From Lichenostomus cassidix (lineage: Eukaryota > Chordata > Aves > Passeriformes > Meliphagidae), in assembly GCA_008360975.2 (NCBI GenBank), contig CM039194.1:8170426-8234425 (forward strand): a DNA stretch of 64,000 nt, given 5' to 3'. The notes below the pieces were generated by a model that saw only the letters and a list, made by a program, of their open reading frames with translations, made no database searches and was not told the DNA's origin. Shown here piece by piece: positions 39,839 to 51,266 of this stretch (the stretch's first letter is position 1; the number at the start of each line of letters is the position of its first letter). Both the position numbers and the translations under genes were made by a program.

Positions 39839-40952
39839 CCACAGGGGATGCCAGGAAGGCACTTTTTTGTCTTCTTGTGCTGGTAGTTCTCCAACCTCCT
39901 CCTGAAATCAACCATGTAATACACAGTGCCAGGGATCACTTCACCCCTTAATTCACCTTTTTCTGTAAACTGGAAAAGTAGAATACAGCATGCTAATTTA
40001 TTCTCTTAGATTTTCAGTAAAATTTTGGTCTTAGCTTTGTTTAACCATCCATGGCCAAAAATTAGAGTCACTGCCATTGCATGGGAGAAACCACTGAAAG
40101 GCAACAGCTGGTAAGATCAGATTAGCTGGCACTCCTTATGTGTGCCCATTGCTGAGTTTGGTGCTGTGAACTTGGTAATAGTAAGAAAAAGTAGACCTGA
40201 TTCCATGCTTAGAGGCTGAGGAGTTATTAATTTGTACGCTTGCAGAAGGCTTTAAAGTTTAATGATACTGCTCTGTTTTAAAGAGCAGAAATATTTCTGA
40301 AAATTGTCTCCACTTATTTTAATATCTGAAAGTGGGATGAGAATTTTCAAAGCCTTTTGTGATGTTCCCTCTAGGACATTATTGTCTTTAATTCCAACAG
40401 CTTTGTAAAAGGGTGGGAAGAATTTACATTTTTCAAGACAGTTTATCCCTGTGGTTAAGGCCTTAGTTAGGCCTTTCTGCCTTCCAGTGCAGTCCCAGTT
40501 TGATCACTCTCACCCTGGCTGCCCACTCCTAAAACACCTCTGTGCACTGGGGGTTGGCCTCTGTCTTGGTCTGTCCTTTATGTTGGCCTGGATGTCCTCA
40601 TGGAGGTGCTCATGGTGCTGATCCTGGAGACCTGTGGAGCGCAGAGCAGTTGCTACCCCCAGCACATCCCCACTCCATTACTTCCAGATCCATAATTTCT
40701 TATTAAATTCCCTTGGGAAATACCAACAATCTCCTGTGACAATGAGCTTGGGCAGGTGGTTCTCCATGTCCCTGATGTGCTGAGGTCAATGTCCCCTCTC
40801 TCATATCCCTTTGGTTCTTGGGGCAGGTGGTGGTCACAAATGTCTTGCTGGCGTTTAGGGGGCGTGCTGCTCTGTGGTGGGGGTTTCCCCACCTCCCACC
40901 CCTCGAGCAGTACTGATGGCTGTGTCACCTCGTGTCACCTTGTCTCACGCAG

Positions 40953-41067
40953 GGTCTGGCTGGGGCGCGCCGCTCAGTGATTGGGGACAGCCCACAGCTG
41001 CTGACGCACTACTACGATGACGCCAGGACCATGTATGAGGTCTTCAGGAGGGGATTCAGCATCTCTG
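40953..41067 (+). CDS. ACSL6: ACSL6 exon 3 (residues 91-128)
   Basis: After the acceptor CTCACGCAG the exon reads GLAGARRSVIGDSPQLL and then HYYDDARTMYEVFRRGFSIS, ending one base into codon 129 at GGTGAGAG. The HYYDDARTMY stretch separates ACSL6 from ACSL1, which has a different sequence around its YDD. The start of the exon (GLAG) departs from the mammalian DSGG at the same place, a variable linker. Confidence 0.95.
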
Positions 41068-41880
41068 GTGAGAGCACAGTGGTGAGGAGGCCTAGGAGCA
41101 GAGCTGGGGAGAGGTGGGGACCAGGCCATGTAGATGTCCCTATGCCATGGTCAATGGTATTTTCACAGAGCTCTCATATGCTTGAGAGACATCACTTCCC
41201 ACTCCAAAAAGCCATGATGACTCTTCCCTGCTCCATCATAACTATTTCTGTGTCTGCTTTTTATGGTGTCCTGCCTCATTGGATACAACAGTGTCACATT
41301 CAGATGATTATTTTTGCTACCATAAAATACCCCAGTGGAAATGCACATATTCCACCCCACAAGACAGGGGTAAATAAATGTCTTGGTAGATGTATGGAGG
41401 AATGGATTTCTGCAAGTAGGTACCATTACCAAGTTATTCAAACTTTTCAAAGTTTCACTGGTCATACACTGCTGTGTGTTGTTTTATCCTCCTCCAGAGG
41501 AGGCTGGGATAAAATGAGTAGTTTTCACTTTTTTTAATCAAAAGGCAGTGCAAGCAGTGGGAGCTGGTGTTTGGGATGAGGGCCCTCATCAGACACTAAT
41601 GTTCATGTGACCTTTGGAGAAGTGTCTTTTAATGAGGCTGTTTGGGGAGGATTGCTGCTGCTGTCAGTAGGGAGGATTGAAGCCTCTTTGGGGGATCCCA
41701 GCAGCTCGTCTCCTATCAGATGCACTTGTGTGTGTGATTTTTCTGGGGATTGCTGTGAGAGCCGACCCCATAACTGTGGATTTACTCTTGGAGGGCTCCC
41801 CCACATCCTGCAGCGTGGCCCCACGTGTTAACTCCAAGCACTGCCCTCGTAACTCATCATCTCTGCTTGTGTTTTTTCAG

Positions 41881-41945
41881 AGAATGGCCCCTGCCTGGGG
41901 TTCAGGAAGCCCAAGCAGCCCTACCAGTGGCTGTCCTACAAGGAG
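41881..41945 (+). CDS. ACSL6: ACSL6 exon 4 (residues 129-150)
   Basis: A pyrimidine-rich acceptor (GTTTTTTCAG) leads into ENGPCLGFRKPKQPYQWL followed by SYKE, with donor GAGGTGAGC. The first codon is split with exon 3. This conserved NGPCLG..KP.QPY.W.SY block begins the adenylate-forming enzyme fold. Confidence 0.95.
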
Positions 41946-42353
41946 GTGAGCTGGAGGTGACACCCCCGTGTGTCTTCTCCCCCTGCCTGACACAAGGGGG
42001 GGTGGGGTCCTGTTGGTGACACACACATTAGACCAGGAGGTTGCTCACGCACTGTGTGAGGCTTCCCAGTGTCCCCACCGGGCCATCCAGGTGTTCCATG
42101 GGTGTGTTGGATTTCAGGGGCTGGCTCCATGCTGTCAGCCCACTCCTGACAGCAGCACTGATGTATTCTGGAGCCATGGGGCATCATCAGCCAGACATCA
42201 ACTGCTAGACAGCTAATTACGGCTCATAAGATAAAAATTGGACTTTCAGATAGCAAATACAATTGTTTGAGAGCTTCCCTGTAAGTCTTTGCTTAATTAG
42301 GTATTGTTTATATTCCTCTTTCTTTAATGCATTTTTTTCTCTCCAAATTTCAG

Positions 42354-42455
42354 GTGGCTGAAAGAGCAGAAGCTCTGGGTTCAGGCCTTCTGCAGCAGGG
42401 CTGCAAGCCATCCACAAAGCAGTTCATTGGCGTCTTTGCTCAAAACCGTCCAGAG
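42354..42455 (+). CDS. ACSL6: ACSL6 exon 5 (residues 151-184)
   Basis: This exon of exactly 34 codons in phase 0 encodes VAERAEALGSGLLQQGCK, then PSTKQFIGVFAQNRPE. The FIGVFAQNRPEW motif, whose W is the first codon of exon 6, is strongly conserved in ACSL enzymes and lies in the N-terminal adenylation subdomain. Acceptor is TTTCAG and donor GAGGTGAGA. Confidence 0.95.
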
Positions 42456-42685
42456 GTGAGATTTTAAGTCCAGTTTGGGTTTGAGACAGGACCCTGCCAG
42501 GAGGACGCACGAAAAAGGGCAAACAGGCTTCAAGCTTAAAGTTGCAAAAAGTGTTTAATTACCTAACAGAGTTGGAGGATAAATGCAGGCAAAAATAAAC
42601 TTTTCATACAGTTTTGGTTCACTCCCCCCTCCCTCTTACGAACCTACAGTATTCATCCCCTTTCCTCCTTTACAGTCAACAAGCC

Positions 42686-42707
42686 GGGGGGGGGGGCAGG
42701 GGGGGGT
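42686..42707. repeat. Poly-G low-complexity run
   Basis: Two long G runs are separated by CA within the LTR-like block. Homopolymers of this size often hold sequencing length errors and can form G-quadruplexes. Confidence 0.8.
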
Positions 42708-42791
42708 CTCTTTTCAGTCCACAGAGCAGATTCTCAAATTTACTCATCACCACAATTCTTCTACTACAAATACTCTTTATCTCTACTTGTT

Positions 42792-42809
42792 TCTCTCTCT
42801 CTCTCTCTC
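42792..42809. repeat. (CT)n microsatellite
   Basis: About nine CT dinucleotides in tandem, inside the LTR-like element of intron 5. Confidence 0.85.
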
Positions 42810-43873
42810 CAGACAGTTTTCTGCTCTCACCCCCACCCTCTTAAGAAGCAGTCTCTGCACTCACCCCCCTTCCCTCTTTCCAAACCAGCAACACAGACAG
42901 GGGGCAGGTTGAGGGGTCCTCTGGTCAGTCCAATCAGGAAAAGAGGTTCTCTACTTAGCCAGGGGTCCTTCCCACGAGAGACAGTCCTCTGGGAACTTCT
43001 TTGGCGTGGGTCCAATCTCATGAGCAACATTCCCGCCCAAATTCTGCTACAACATGAGTTCTTTTGTCCATAGGGTGCTGTGCAGACTCTCCCGAGCTGA
43101 GGCCAGGCTGCTTCCATGCCAGGAGCAAGGAAAAGGCCTTTTTCTCCCAGTCAAGGCCTTTTGCAGTTTTAACTCTTAGATGAGACTCCCACTGGTTCAC
43201 AGTCTTTTCCAGGCATCCACCTGCTCCTCTGGAGTGAGCTGTGGGTGGATTTCTGCATCCTTATGGACTCCATGGGCTGCAGGAGAAACTTCTTGCTCCC
43301 CCCATAGCTTCCACCACGGCTAGCAGAAAGTTTCAGCTCCGGTGCCGGAAGCACTGGAGCACCTCTTTCTCCCCCCTTCTTCACTGACCTTGGCAATCTC
43401 CATGCTGTTCTCCCTCACATATTTTCACCTCCACCTCCTCCTCCTCCAACTACAAAGTGAAAGAAGTGCGTGCCTGCTTTGTTTTGAATTTTTCTTAAAT
43501 ATGTTTTCACAGAGGCGTAACCAGCACCTCCAGTTGGCCCAAACTTGGCCGATAGCATGTCCATCACCTTCAGAGCCATCAGAGATTGGCTCTGCTGGAC
43601 TTGATGTAAAAACTTCCAGAACTTTCACTCAGGACACACAGGAGCCATCTTTGTGCCACACCCCACCCCTCAGACACCTCCCCAGGCCTACTACAACAGC
43701 TTCTGAGGGGTCCAAATCTCTCCTAGATGTTAAAAACACTTCACTGATGTTTTGGGCCAATCAAAACCACCACAATATTGTATTAATAATGTTCCTGACC
43801 TGTGAGCTTGTTCTCAAGTTAAATCTGCTCCCATGACCCCTTCTCACCTTTGTGCTTCCATGTCCTCCTGCAG

Positions 43874-43973
43874 TGGATCATCTCTGAGCTGGCTTGCTAC
43901 ACCTACTCCATGGTGGTGGTTCCCCTGTATGACACCTTAGGTCCTGGAGCCATTCGGTACATTGTCAACACAG
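43874..43973 (+). CDS. ACSL6: ACSL6 exon 6 (residues 185-217)
   Basis: The exon encodes WIISELACYTYSMVVVPLYD and then TLGPGAIRYIVNT, ending with one base of the next Ala codon at GGTAAAAC. The VPLYDTLG motif is an ACSL hallmark, and ACYTYSMVV with GPGAIRYI is ACSL6-like. The acceptor (CTCCTGCAG) lies 99 bp after the end of the LTR-like element, so the insertion left the splice site intact. Confidence 0.95.
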
Positions 43974-44056
43974 GTAAAACCAAAACTGACATCATCTTCT
44001 CAGAAATCAGTTTTGTTGCTCAGAATGGTTCATTTTCTGCTTCTAAAAGACAGGTG

Positions 44057-44205
44057 ATCATAAAATCCTAGAATGGTTTGGGTTGGAAGGGACCTTAAGC
44101 TCATCTTGTTTCAACTCTCTTCCATGGGCAGGGACACTTTTCCATATCCCAACTTACTCCAAGCCCTGGCCAGCCTGGCGCTGAAGACTTCCAGGGATGG
44201 TGCAC
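44057..44205 (-). repeat. CR1 LINE fragment (intron 6)
   Basis: The + strand shows the reverse complement of the CR1 3' region: GAATGGTTTGGGTTGGAAGG, then CCATGGGCAGGGACAC and a CCAGGGATGG stretch. It is a truncated 3' end antisense to ACSL6. Confidence 0.85.
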
Positions 44206-44665
44206 TGTGATGGTACTCACTGAGTGTCTTGAATTCACATAGAGATGTTCCTGGGGAGCTGTGTGTCCCTGTGCTGAGTCAGGGTTGCCTCTGCTGCATT
44301 TTCCATGGGCTCAGTCATGCATAACCATGGATAGGGCTGCTCTGGATGTGGGAATTACTCCATGGTGACCGACTCCTGTGCTGCTTTATATTTTGCCTTC
44401 TAGATTTTTTAATCCACATGGGGACCAATTTTAATATTTTGAACTCAATCCCAGAATAATCGTAAATGTCAGCTACAGCTTTGGCTGATTTAGGTTAGCT
44501 AAGGTTGCATTTTTTTCTCATTTTTCAAGAGAAGCGTGTGTTATATGCTGGGGTTTCTAGTGTAGCCTGAAGTGACTATCAGGACTGATATAGTGTTCGC
44601 TGTGAGCCAGTCTTTCATTAAAAAGGATTTACTGCAAACAGCTTGTTTGGCTACTTTTCTTGCAG

Positions 44666-44844
44666 CTGACATTTCCACAGTCATTTGTGACAAGCCTGAA
44701 AAAGCCAGGATACTCCTTGACCATGTGGAGAGGAAAGAGACACCAGGCTTGAGCTCCATCATCCTGATGGACCCCTTTGAGAAGGAGCTGGCAGAGAGAG
44801 GGAAGCGCTGCGGGGTTCGCATCCAGACCATGCAGGAGGTGGAG
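44666..44844 (+). CDS. ACSL6: ACSL6 exon 7 (residues 218-277)
   Basis: The acceptor TTTCTTGCAG leads to CTGACATTTCC, completing Ala218 and giving ADISTVICDKPEKARILL, DHVERKETPGLSSIILMD and PFEKELAERGKRCGVRIQ, then TMQEVE. ADIS(T)V(I)xDKPxKAxLLL is a conserved element of the family. The charged AERGKRCGV segment matches the ACSL6 and ACSL1 ERGQ(R/K)CGV block. Donor is GAGGTGAGT. Confidence 0.95.
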
Positions 44845-45374
44845 GTGAGTTTGCTCTCCCTCTCCTTTCACTGATTTTTGTAATATCTGTAAAAAACAGT
44901 ACAATGTACAAGGACTTTTGAATTGTGTGGCAGGTTCAGTGTCTGGAGAGCACAAAAGAGCAGCTTGTGGCTGATAATACTGATGCTTGGTGCACTCGCC
45001 TCTTGGTGTTATTCCTTGTTGATAACAGAGCCAGCATTTCAGTTCTTTATCCTCAAATACGCTATCAGCTGCTATTTAAGCCTGGGAAGGGGGTTGTTAT
45101 TTGAGACACTGTCCTCCTACATGTAAGCCTACAGCCTCACACTTGTTTGAAACACCCTGGATGCAGCTCAACCAACCCAAACACTTCTTGAAATCCAAGA
45201 AAGGCATTGCAGTTAAGGCAAGAAACTCAGGATAAAAAACATGGCCTCAGTGCTGGCCAGGAGTTCGTCTGCTCTAGCTCACACCCTCCCTTAGTGGTTT
45301 GCAGATTACTAGCAAGTGGGGTACACTGCAGGAATTAAGGTGGAAATCACTTTTGTTACTTCAATCTCTTTCAG

Positions 45375-45407
45375 GACTGTGGCCGTGAGAGTCGACACGT
45401 GCCTGTG
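45375..45407 (+). CDS. ACSL6: ACSL6 exon 8, 33-nt exon (residues 278-288)
   Basis: This short exon encodes DCGRESRHVPV and matches in length and position the mammalian DCGQENHQAPV linker before the P-loop domain. It has a good acceptor (CTCTTTCAG) and donor (GTGGTGAGT). Its length is a multiple of three, so skipping would keep the frame. An antisense CR1 begins about 40 bp downstream. Confidence 0.9.
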
Positions 45408-45447
45408 GTGAGTTGGCATGTTGCTTTTCCCACTTACAGCTGCAGCA

Positions 45448-45622
45448 GAAGGGACCTTAAAGCTCATCTCATTCCACACCACTGCCATGGGCAGAGACAC
45501 CTTTCACCAGACCATGTTTCTCCAAGTCCTGTCCAATCTGGCCTTGAACACTTCCAGGCATGAGGCAACCACAGCTTCTCTGGGCAACCTGTGCCAGGGC
45601 CTCAGCACCCCCATAGGGAGCA
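45448..45622 (-). repeat. CR1 LINE fragment (intron 8)
   Basis: GAAGGGACCTTAAAGCTCAT, then CTTGAACACTTCCAGG and CTCTGGGCAACCTGTGCCAG read as reverse-complement CR1 3' sequence, starting some 40 bp from the donor of exon 8. Confidence 0.85.
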
Positions 45623-46415
45623 ATGAACAGTGTTTGCTTTATTCCCTCTACCTGGAGCACTTAATTGAGATAGCTCATCCTGCTATGAACATGTTAATGG
45701 GACAGCAATTAAATGCCATTGTTAAACTACCCTAATTCCACCACCTTACCAGGGTGGCACTGGGGGAATATCTCTGTACCCTTCACTTTCTGCTCAGGCT
45801 TCTGTAATTCAGAAACACTGCTTGGCTGTACTTATATGGGATATTTTGGGAAAATTGCTTTGATATTTTTCACTGGCTGCTCAGACTCGTACAAAACTCT
45901 CAAAAGCAGCTTCTGATGTTCAAGCTGTTTATTTAGTCATTCATGACCCAAAATAGCGCACGTATGGGGTGGTGCTGAGAATACAGAGATGCTGCTGGAA
46001 ATGGGAGCAATCAGCAGCTTTGGAATCTTGTCCCCTGTTGTGGAGTTCTTTCCAGAATTGACCTGGAAATTGATAAATTATCTCAAGCTGTCCCACACAT
46101 CTACAGATATAGGGGTCTTGGAAAGTACTAATTGCAAGAGAAATGCTCCACCAAAATTTTCTTATACTAAAGCATGCCCTTAGTGCAGCTGGAGCACAGC
46201 AAAAAGGGAGAAGTAGAGTCTGCATCAACTGAAGAAACCTGGTAAAAAGTTTTATGATGATCTTTTGTATTTGCTGAGGGGAATGATAGCCTTCTATGTC
46301 AGAACAAAAACATAATTGGTTTGATCTTTAGTTTTCTACAATGTCAACAATCTCTACCACTGACACTTTTGCATTTGACTGATGTGATTTTCTTATTCTC
46401 CTTTTGTATTTCTAG

Positions 46416-46467
46416 CCTCCTCGACCAGAAGATCTGTCAATTGTCTGTTTTACTAGTGGCACTACAG
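46416..46467 (+). CDS. ACSL6: ACSL6 exon 9 (residues 289-305): start of AMP-binding P-loop
   Basis: PPRPEDLSIVCFTSGTT plus one base of Gly306. The TSGTTG sequence at residues 301-306, completed as TSGTTGNPKG across the exon 9/10 junction, is the phosphate-binding loop that grips ATP in all adenylate-forming enzymes. Acceptor TTTCTAG, donor CAGGTAAAA. Confidence 0.95.
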
Positions 46468-46571
46468 GTAAAAGAGGCATTTTAATCTTGAAATGTTAGA
46501 ATAGCTTATGAATTTAATTATAAATTCCACCTCAATATGTGAGAATTGAGAATATAAGAATATTTAGAATT

Positions 46572-46619
46572 AAGAATATATAGGTATATATATTTAAGAA
46601 TATATAGGTATATATATTT
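46572..46619. repeat. 24-bp tandem duplication, AT-rich
   Basis: Two exact copies of a 24-bp unit (46,572-46,595 and 46,596-46,619) beginning AAGAATATATAGG lie in intron 9 shortly after exon 9. Confidence 0.9.
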
Positions 46620-49150
46620 CTGTAGATTGCAAATTAAAAATAATGGTATATTTATTTTTCAATTGAATTCTCTGACATACACTTTGCCAGTATCATTTTC
46701 CAGTTGTCTGAAAATCCACCCATGTGTCTGCTTCCCATTTTGCTGTGTAGTTGTGAAGCACTTGGTTGATTGGTATTCATCTTTTGCAAACGTTTAAAAA
46801 AAAGATACCCAAAACCCTGAAATGTGGTTTCGCAGCTTTCTATTCTCTGTATCCTAAGCACATTGATGTCCCCAGCCTCACCAAGGTCCTTGTCACCTCT
46901 GTCTCCTCTTCTTGTGTGTTGCTCATGACACCAAGCTGGGGAGGTTCAGGGTGAGCGTGGGCAGCCCATGGTGTTGGTACTTATGTGCTGCTGGCCTCTT
47001 TTTCTTGGAGAGAGGAGTAGCATCATTTTCCTGCCTACTTTTAGCAGAGGCAGTGCTTTCTCCTCTCTCCAGAGCCTGGTCTTCATCAGCTTGCAGGAAT
47101 TTCCTACTCTTGAGAACTCAGCCTCTGTAACGTCTCCCTGAAAGGTGTACAAGCAGATGCACTGGGCATCACTGCTTGGGAAACTGCTTTTACACTTGCC
47201 TGCGGGGAAAGTCCATGCTCCAGCAACTGCTGGAGCACCTCTTCCAGATCCAGCTCTACTCTTGGGATTGCCTAATGCTTGGTCCTACCCCAAAGCATCC
47301 TCAATTTGGTCCCAGAGGAAGATGCTGGGAGCTGCTGGTGTCACTTGACCGGCAGGTCAGGCTGAGCACGAGGGGACACCTTCATCCTCCACTTCCCAGA
47401 GAAGACTTGTGCTTCAGACCAGGTAGGCAACTGCTTTATCAACTCCAAGTACAAACTCAATATGTTCCAAAAGGGTTTGGGTATTTTTGGCATCATTCTT
47501 AGTTTTGAGATCTGCACTTCAGAGTGCCCAGGGCAGAGCAGTGAGGGAAAGGAGCTTGTGACTCTGCTCTGCCCCAGCACTGGGAATTCCTAAATGGGAA
47601 GGACTGAACTCAGTGCAGGACATGGACAGAATAGCCAGGTACAGAGTCAGTGCAAAGTGGCTGGTCACAAATGGGAGCTGTAGGAAACTGAAGGAGCCAT
47701 GCCAAGGATACAGCAGGGCACAGTGTGTTCATGTGGAGGTTCAAGAGCAGAACAATTTTTTTTTCAAATCACGTTTTTGTTGATATTTTTATTTCTAAAT
47801 AAGAAATTCTGCATAGAGAAGGTTTTTTTTTTTAATATTCTTCTTTTTTTAAAATTTGCAAATGCAATCATGGGCCAGTTTCTGATTTTGTGCTTTTTTT
47901 AGAAACATGCCCACAGTTACAGAAATAGGACAACCAGGAAGCTCATTTCCCTTCTCCCTTCCAAACCAGAGATTTCCAATTTTGCAAATCATCTTGAACT
48001 GTACTCTCCTAGAGCAATGCTCTGTGAGCCATGAGCCCAGCCTCTGCTGCTGCAGGACTTTGCATGTCATTCTCTGCCTTTTCCAGAGGTTGCATCAACA
48101 CTGGTCTGTTTTCCACATTGTGCTTTGATGTAAAAGGCTTGGAGTTTTATATAGCCCATGTCATTTTGAGTGACCAGATTTAGAATTTTCTTCCAAAGGC
48201 TATGTTCTTTAGGGCTTTTCCAATTCTGAAGGGCTCTAAATATTTTTGTATGGTATGAAAAAACCCTCTGCTGTAGAATTTGTCACCTGAAAACTGTAGA
48301 ATTGGAAAGAATTCCCCAGAAGGAGACTTTTAACACTTGCTTTTCTTTGATAGGACCAGATGCCCCAATGCCTCCCCAGGGAGAAAAGAGGCTGAGGTTG
48401 CTGAGCTTGGATAACAGGAGCAACTTTCATGGTTGTGCCAAGAAGCTATCAGCACTTGGAAATGGGCCAGAGGCACACAGGTGTCCCCAAACTGTCAGGA
48501 TACAATTTTTCATGTTGGCTACTCCAGAGAAATCAACTGTCATTCCCTCAAGGATCCACCTGTAACCAGTTGGATACAAATTGCTTCCCAGTGGTTTCTC
48601 TCAGCCTGGCAGTGCATGTTCCTGTTTACCAGAGCTCCCCAGGGAAAGAAAATGCTTTCATCCAAAATGCTCATGTATCACACCATCAAATTAGTGCTGG
48701 AGTACTGGAAATACTCATTTAGCAGTGTGGAAAGGGCTCTTCTGTTGCTTATGAGAACTGTCAAACAAACCTGGCACCAAGATAAGAAGGAATTGACATT
48801 TCTGGACTATTAACGGATCACAGGGCATCCATTCCATGACAGGACATTCGCTGGGTCTGTCTTTGCAAGGAAATTCAAACAAGAACAGTGCTACAGAAAT
48901 GGCATTGATTTTTTTAAATAGAAAAGCAGCATCACTGCCAACCTTCTTCTCTCAAAGTGGTGGTTCTGGGAAAGGGCTCATAGAAAGGGGCACTTGTCTT
49001 GCTGGGTTAACTCTTGAGCCTGCGTGGGAGGGATGCAGAGGAAGGAGCCAGGATGTTCACACTGCTTGCTGGCATGGCAGAGCTACTGAATCTGCATTCA
49101 AGTCACAGGTGGAGTAAGTAAATGAATCAAAAGTCTGAGAAATCTCATCA

Positions 49151-49283
49151 AATCACAGAATAGTTTGGCTTGGAAGGGACTTTTAAAGCATGTCTAGTTC
49201 CAATTCCCAGCCATGGGCAGGTGACACCTTCCACTAGACTGGTTTGCTCCAAGCCCCACCCAGCCTGGCATTGAATGCTTGAA
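49151..49283 (-). repeat. CR1 LINE fragment (intron 9)
   Basis: AATCACAGAATAGTTTGGCT, AATTCCCAGCCATGGGCAGG and TGCTCCAAGCCCCACCCAGC mark an antisense CR1 3' end. Confidence 0.87.
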
Positions 49284-51192
49284 ATCTTACCAAAAAGAGT
49301 CTGAAGAATTTTGTCAGGGTGCAGGAACCAGATCTGTGCTGGAGGGCACAGTTTTGAGTTTCCAAACCAATACTGAGCACATCCTCTCCCCAGTGCGTGA
49401 CCTGTGCGATGCTGCGGTAGCACAGGTGCTTCTAGAACTGCAGGAGCTGAGCACACATTTGGCTGGACACAGCTAAAGAACACAAGTGATTTTTGAGTCC
49501 TGGTGTGTATGTACAACTGACATTGATTCATGGAGTTTTCTTGAAGCCTGGATTCTTGTATGCATCCAGCTGTGGAAGTTACCTGCCAGGCTGCTGAGGC
49601 ACCTGTGAGTCTGCTGGTCCAACATGTTAGGATGGGAGTGGCTGTGGCTGGAAGAGCTGTCAGCCCCAGCTTTACACCTGAGCTTCAGATGAGGACGAGA
49701 CCAAATCAGCCTCCTGTGCACCATGTTCATCTGCAAAGGTTTGGGACTGGATTACTCAAGGCATTTGGAACAGCAAATAGGGATTTTCAGTGTAATATAT
49801 TGTATTAAAAATATCCTGCTCTACTGCAATAAATGTATGCAACACTTTCTACTGCTGTTTGTGCCTGCCTTTAATTATTTGGGAGGTCGAGTGGTAATGA
49901 TGTTAGTGATGCTGGTAGGGCACAGGGCTCAGTGCTGAGCATGCCCATGCCTGTGCCCATGTCCACACTGGAAGTAGCAGCAACACTGCCCTCAAAGTGC
50001 TCTGAAACAAGAGGATTAAACATATTTTCTTGTGCTGAAACATATTCACAAAGCACCATGGTACCTTCCTATTCTGAGGAAGGCAGAGTGAAATTCTGGC
50101 TGATTGACCATTTTGTTACATTAAGTGCAGGAGCTTTGCCAGGCTGTCTGTGCCCACCGTGCTGGGGACACATGGGACACCTGCAGGTAAAGCTCCTCCG
50201 ATCTGCCTCCGCACGGAGCAGCAGGAGCTACGTGGCAGTGGTGTGATCGAATTAAAACAATCTGCTTAAAAACATCCTGGAGAGAAAGAGGCTGGCCCTG
50301 TAATCTTTGCTTGAGCTGAGCTACACCTTCTTTTCAGAAATAAATCATTGGAGGATGATGAAAAGGGACAGTGCTGTGACAGAAGAATGTGCAGAGTTCT
50401 CTGTGCCACTGTTTCATGAATATGGAGGTTCCAGCCTGGGTATTTGCTGCATAAGAAACCTTGGGTTTTGGCATCCAAACAGATAAGAAATGCAAGAGCT
50501 GTATCATGGTCAGCTGAAAAAAGAGGGTAAAAAAGGCAAATACTGGAGGTGCCTGCCAGTGGCAGATAAAAGTGCTACAGGGGCAGTGCCCAGATCTGGA
50601 ACACAACACTTGGGCTTTGCTGGCTCCCTATGGATTTAGGGCTGTCTTCAACACACCTCTCCTCTGCTGCTGACACTATTCATGACTTCCCTTAACTGCA
50701 GTCTCAAAGAGTCTTATTGTAGCCTAATTTCTACCTGCATTGCTCACGTTATTCAAAGTGCTGGCTAAGTAAAAGTGTAGCAGCCTTTTAAACAGTGCTT
50801 TTTGGTGTTGAAGATCATTTGTAGTCAGAATCTGGATGAAATAAATGCTCTCAGGAGAGGCTGGAACAGCCAGCCAGGTCTGATGGCTGTGCTCATTGAG
50901 TGGTTCCATCCAAGCACTCTCAGAAATTGCAGTTGGGCTATTTCTGCTGGAACATGTTTTCCAGTGTCTCCAATAGAAATATTTCTGATTGCAGTATCAT
51001 TTTATTAAGTTTTGAGTACTTAAGTAAGTGGTTTTGGTGCATATTAGTGCACAGAAATGAGGGTGAAAACAACATACATTTTAAAATTAAAGAAGAGAAT
51101 TTAATATTTTAACCATTTCCTGTTTTGGTTTTTTGTTAAGCTTTTGAAAGTTATCTTCTGGCTCATCTTTTAACCTCTCTGTTTCCTTCCAG

Positions 51193-51266
51193 GAAATCCC
51201 AAAGGTGCTATGCTGACCCATGGGAACGTGGTGGCAGATTTTTCAGGCTTTTTGAAAGTGACGGAG
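51193..51266 (+). CDS. ACSL6: ACSL6 exon 10 (residues 306-330): P-loop end
   Basis: The exon completes Gly306 and encodes NPKGAMLTHGNVVADFSG, then FLKVTE. NPKGAM is the second half of the AMP-binding signature and K309 is the conserved P-loop lysine. Acceptor CCTTCCAG, donor GAGGTGAAT. The exon ends in phase 0, so either following gate exon can join it without changing frame. Confidence 0.95.

Larger units (their letters stand above)
39349..42353 (+). other. ACSL6: ACSL6 introns 2-4, non-coding remainder
   Basis: Intron 2 (39,349-40,952) holds the antisense CR1 and then about 1.1 kb of unique sequence. Intron 3 (41,068-41,880) and intron 4 (41,946-42,353) show no repeat or extra exon I recognise. 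Confidence 0.75.
42482..43774 (-). mobile_element. Probable long LTR of an avian endogenous retrovirus, antisense to ACSL6
   Basis: Nearly all of intron 5 is filled by a block that reads on the minus strand as TGTGGTGGTTTTGATTGGCC at its 5' end and GGGTCCTGTCTCA at its 3' end, that is TG...CA over about 1.29 kb. An ATTAAA signal lies near its 3' part (about 42,554). A TATTTAA-like box occurs around 43,495. No retroviral genes adjoin it and no flanking duplication is evident (GGGTT against ATATT), so the boundaries are tentative. The pattern recalls long ERVL-type LTRs of songbirds, which is recognition and not a database match. It includes a G-run and a CT microsatellite. Confidence 0.45.
46468..51192 (+). 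other. ACSL6: ACSL6 intron 9 (4.7 kb)
   Basis: The intron contains the 24-bp tandem duplication, a T-rich stretch near 47,755-47,900 and an antisense CR1 at 49.15 kb. A segment near 46,918-46,950 (CATGACACCAAGCTGGGGAG) hints at an old internal CR1 piece. No further exon is needed, as exons 9 and 10 join exactly within the P-loop. Confidence 0.75.

Noticed and set aside
43342..43836. A 164-codon + frame in intron 5
   Set aside because: It lies antisense within the LTR-like element and has no family resemblance.
46918..46950. Possible internal CR1 ORF2 fragment
   Set aside because: Only about 20-30 bases resemble the element, too little to call without a repeat-library search.
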